This document shows, piece after piece, positions 12,174-13,761 of a stretch of DNA of 13,761 nt. The notes under the pieces are model-generated. The model saw only the letters and a list, made by a program, of their open reading frames with translations. It was not told the origin of the DNA and made no database searches. The stretch's first letter is position 1; every line of letters begins with the position of its first letter. Source of the DNA: Longimicrobiaceae bacterium (lineage in GTDB: Bacteria > Gemmatimonadota > Gemmatimonadetes > Longimicrobiales > Longimicrobiaceae); NCBI GenBank assembly GCA_030146875.1, contig JASLAX010000200.1, positions 1-13,761 of the forward strand, written 5' to 3'. The position numbers and the translations under genes are program-made.

Positions 12174-12845
12174 TCACTTCCCCAGGATCCGCTTCGCGTA
12201 CCCGTTCTCGGGGTCCACGCCCTGCCTGAGCAGCGAGTCCACGCGCTCGGGGCCGCGGTTGTAGGCCAGCAGCGCCAGGCGCACGTCCCCGTCGTACTTC
12301 ACGATCATGGAGCGCAGGAAGCGGAAGCCCAGGCGCAGGTTCGTCTCGCGGTCGAACATCTTCTGCCGCGTGACGCCGGGGGCGAGCAGCCGCGCCGTAG
12401 ACGGCATGAGCTGGGTGTACCCCACGGCGCCCACCGGGCTCACCGCGCGCGCGTTGAACTCGCTCTCCACCCGCACCAGCTCGAAGGCGAGCTTCGGGTC
12501 CAGGCGCTCCGACAGGGCGATGTCCTCGATCGCCGCCGCCAGGTCCGCGCTGATGTGGTACTTCGCGGAGTGCTTGTAGATGCGCTCCAGCCGCTCGATG
12601 TACGCCCGCTGAAGGTCGATCTCGCCACGGGTGCTCGCGAACGAGCGGTCGTGCGCCAGGAAGCGGGCCCTCCAGTCCGCCGGGTCCGCCCATGCGTCGG
12701 GCGTGCCGGCGCGCGTGCCGAGCTGGAAGGCGAGGAGAAGCCCAAACACGGCAAGGAGTGCCCCTCTCAGGGAGGGGAGCCACTCGCTCCGCGGGCGCTT
12801 CCGCGCTTCCACGTCGGCCTGCAGCTTGAGGAGAAGGGACTGCAT
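12174..12845 (-). CDS. Membrane-anchored lytic transglycosylase (SLT domain)
   Basis: Encodes 223 residues from the ATG at 12845, with GGAGG 4 nt upstream. A single membrane segment at about 26-42 ('LRGALLAVFGLLLAFQL') follows a basic cytosolic tail, which predicts an inner-membrane anchor with a periplasmic domain. Residues about 115-215 are a goose-lysozyme-like SLT domain: 'AFELVRVESEF' with catalytic Glu127, 'GYTQLMPSTA' (142-151, the usual GLMQ-type motif), 'NLRLGFRFLRSM' (169-180) and 'LALLAYNRGP' (190-199). The enzyme cleaves peptidoglycan between MurNAc and GlcNAc to give 1,6-anhydro ends, serving wall remodelling or insertion of envelope complexes. It lies 54 nt after moaC in the same direction and may share its transcript. 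No LysM or other wall-binding domain is present. Confidence 0.92.
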   Translation of the reverse strand: MQSLLLKLQADVEARKRPRSEWLPSLRGALLAVFGLLLAFQLGTRAGTPDAWADPADWRARFLAHDRSFASTRGEIDLQRAYIERLERIYKHSAKYHISADLAAAIEDIALSERLDPKLAFELVRVESEFNARAVSPVGAVGYTQLMPSTARLLAPGVTRQKMFDRETNLRLGFRFLRSMIVKYDGDVRLALLAYNRGPERVDSLLRQGVDPENGYAKRILGK

Positions 12846-12899
12846 ACGGCCTCCGGGTAATAGGTCGGGCCCTCAGGGGAGCAATCCCCGTGCCGGTCG

Positions 12900-13448
12900 T
12901 CAGCCATCCTCCGACGCGGTCCAGGTACCGCTCCGGCCCCCTTCCTTCCGCACCAGCCGAACCCCACCGATGGTCATCCCGCGGTCCATCGCCTTGCACA
13001 TGTCGTACACCGTGAGCAGCGCGACGGTCACCGCCGTCAGCGCCTCCATCTCCACCCCGGTGCGCCCCTCCACCCGCGCGGTGGCCCTCGCCCGGACGCC
13101 GGGGAGCGCCTCGTCCGGCTCCAGCTCCACCTCGACCGACGTCAGGGGAAGGGGGTGGCAGAGGGGGACCAGGTCCGCCGTCCGCTTGGCCCCCATGATC
13201 CCCGCGAGCTGGGCGACGGCCAGCACGCCGCCCTTGGGCGTGCGGCCCTCGACGATGGCCCGCACGGTGGCCGCCGAGGCGCGGATCTCTCCTTCCGCCA
13301 CGGCGACGCGGCGGGTCGGCTCCTTGCCGCCCACGTCCACCATCCGCGGGCGCCCGTCCGCGTCCAGGTGGGTGAAGCCGCCGCCCTCCGGCGCGCCGCC
13401 GTCGGAGCCGCTGGCCCCGAAGCCGCCCGGGCCGCCGCCGTCCCTCAC
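12900..13448 (-). CDS. moaC: Cyclic pyranopterin monophosphate synthase (MoaC), molybdenum cofactor biosynthesis
   Basis: Encodes 182 residues. With MoaA, MoaC converts GTP to cyclic pyranopterin monophosphate, the first stage of molybdenum cofactor synthesis, in the cytosol. Family motifs are complete: 'FTHLDADGRPRMVDVGGK' (25-42), 'LCHPLPLT' (96-103, with the active-site His), 'GVEMEALTAV' (131-140), 'YDMCKAMDRGM' (148-158, Asp149 and Lys152 matching the catalytic pair) and 'KEGGRSG' (168-174). The start is GTG at 13448, overlapping the upstream stop by 4 nt (GTGA). This gives a 24-residue Gly/Ser-rich extension before the usual MoaC start; no better internal start was seen. No other moa gene is in the window. 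Confidence 0.94.
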   Translation of the reverse strand: MRDGGGPGGFGASGSDGGAPEGGGFTHLDADGRPRMVDVGGKEPTRRVAVAEGEIRASAATVRAIVEGRTPKGGVLAVAQLAGIMGAKRTADLVPLCHPLPLTSVEVELEPDEALPGVRARATARVEGRTGVEMEALTAVTVALLTVYDMCKAMDRGMTIGGVRLVRKEGGRSGTWTASEDG

Positions 13449-13761
13449 GCCGCCCCCAGCAGGTCGGCGCGCATCCCCCGGAGCAGGGCGGCCACGATGA
13501 GCTGGGGGTTCACGTTGCCCTCCGCCAGCTCCCGCGCCTCCTCCACCCGCATCAGCGCGGCGGCCACGCCCAGCGGGGGGATGCGGCGCTTCTCGGCCAG
13601 CGCGGCGAGGGCGCGCACGTCGCCCGCGTGCTCCGCCTGCTCCGGGGCGCCGGCGGCCACGGCCATCAGGTCGCGCAGCCAGAGCGAGAGGGCGTCCAGC
13701 GTCCCCAGCAGCTCCCCGCGCGCCCCCGCCGGCGCCTCCGCGTGCGCCGCCGCGATGCGGG
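13445..13761 (-). CDS. holB: C-terminal part of DNA polymerase III delta' subunit (5' end outside window)
   Basis: The minus-strand frame is open from the right edge to the TGA at 13445-13447, giving the last 104 residues or so. It reads 'GELLGTLDALSLWLRDLMAVAAG' (split around residues 17-39 of the fragment), a Pro-containing linker, and ends 'EEARELAEGNVNPQLIVAALLRGMR'. The helical 'WLRDLM' segment and the 'EEAR.....NVNPQL....LL' ending are typical of the C-terminal collar domain of delta' and DnaX-type clamp-loader subunits. Delta' helps load the beta clamp at the replication fork. The ATPase part is outside the window, so assignment rests on this tail. The stop overlaps moaC by 4 nt, implying cotranscription. 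Confidence 0.75.
   Translation of the reverse strand, partial: RIAAAHAEAPAGARGELLGTLDALSLWLRDLMAVAAGAPEQAEHAGDVRALAALAEKRRIPPLGVAAALMRVEEARELAEGNVNPQLIVAALLRGMRADLLGAA

Noticed and set aside
11923..12264. An open frame beginning in the right CGATG copy beside the IS
   Set aside because: The translation is low complexity, overlaps the terminator and the transglycosylase 3' end, and its start comes from the target duplication by chance.

Overview
The window is high-GC bacterial DNA (GC-rich third codon positions, GTG and TTG starts, few long non-coding tracts). The gene content fits a Gram-negative of the Gemmatimonadota, probably near Longimicrobium: pinensin-like RiPP precursors with a 'KKLSLNVEEL.VTSFE' leader, a TonB-dependent receptor with a carboxypeptidase-regulatory-like N-terminus, and a bacterial eRF1-like protein. 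The taxon is inferred from remembered families, not from a search.

Left part (1-2271). The 5' part of an MscS-type channel gene runs off the left edge on the minus strand. A gene-free stretch of about 745 nt follows, then two tandem plus-strand genes for 59- and 57-residue RiPP precursors (1472-1651 and 1736-1909). They share a near-identical leader and a 'YCSVSCGDP' core but differ at the C-terminus. A candidate promoter precedes them and a strong hairpin terminator follows. No modification, protease or export gene is in the window, so they look like orphan precursors. This is the most interesting item here.

Centre-left (2272-6854). Two small exported minus-strand proteins (one PDZ, one cysteine-containing) lie beside a large plus-strand TonB-dependent receptor with a Spy/CpxP-like LTxxQ tail. 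The cysteine-containing gene and the receptor are divergent. Their predicted promoters overlap around a perfect 12-bp palindrome, and the receptor mRNA may be leaderless.

Centre (6877-9506). A thioredoxin-fold protein (minus) is followed by a VLRF1/baeRF-like release-factor homologue (plus) that ends in a strong terminator. A conserved-looking protein of unknown function (plus) comes next, with its own good -35 element.

Right part (9507-13761). A gene-free stretch holds a 27-nt inverted repeat. Beside it is a complete IS21-family element (9805-11920; istA and istB on the minus strand, matching ends, 5-bp target duplication CGATG). The remainder is a minus-strand housekeeping cluster: C-terminal part of a DNA polymerase III delta' subunit (holB), moaC overlapping it by 4 nt, and a membrane-anchored lytic transglycosylase ending at a hairpin. 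No tRNA, rRNA or CRISPR array was seen.
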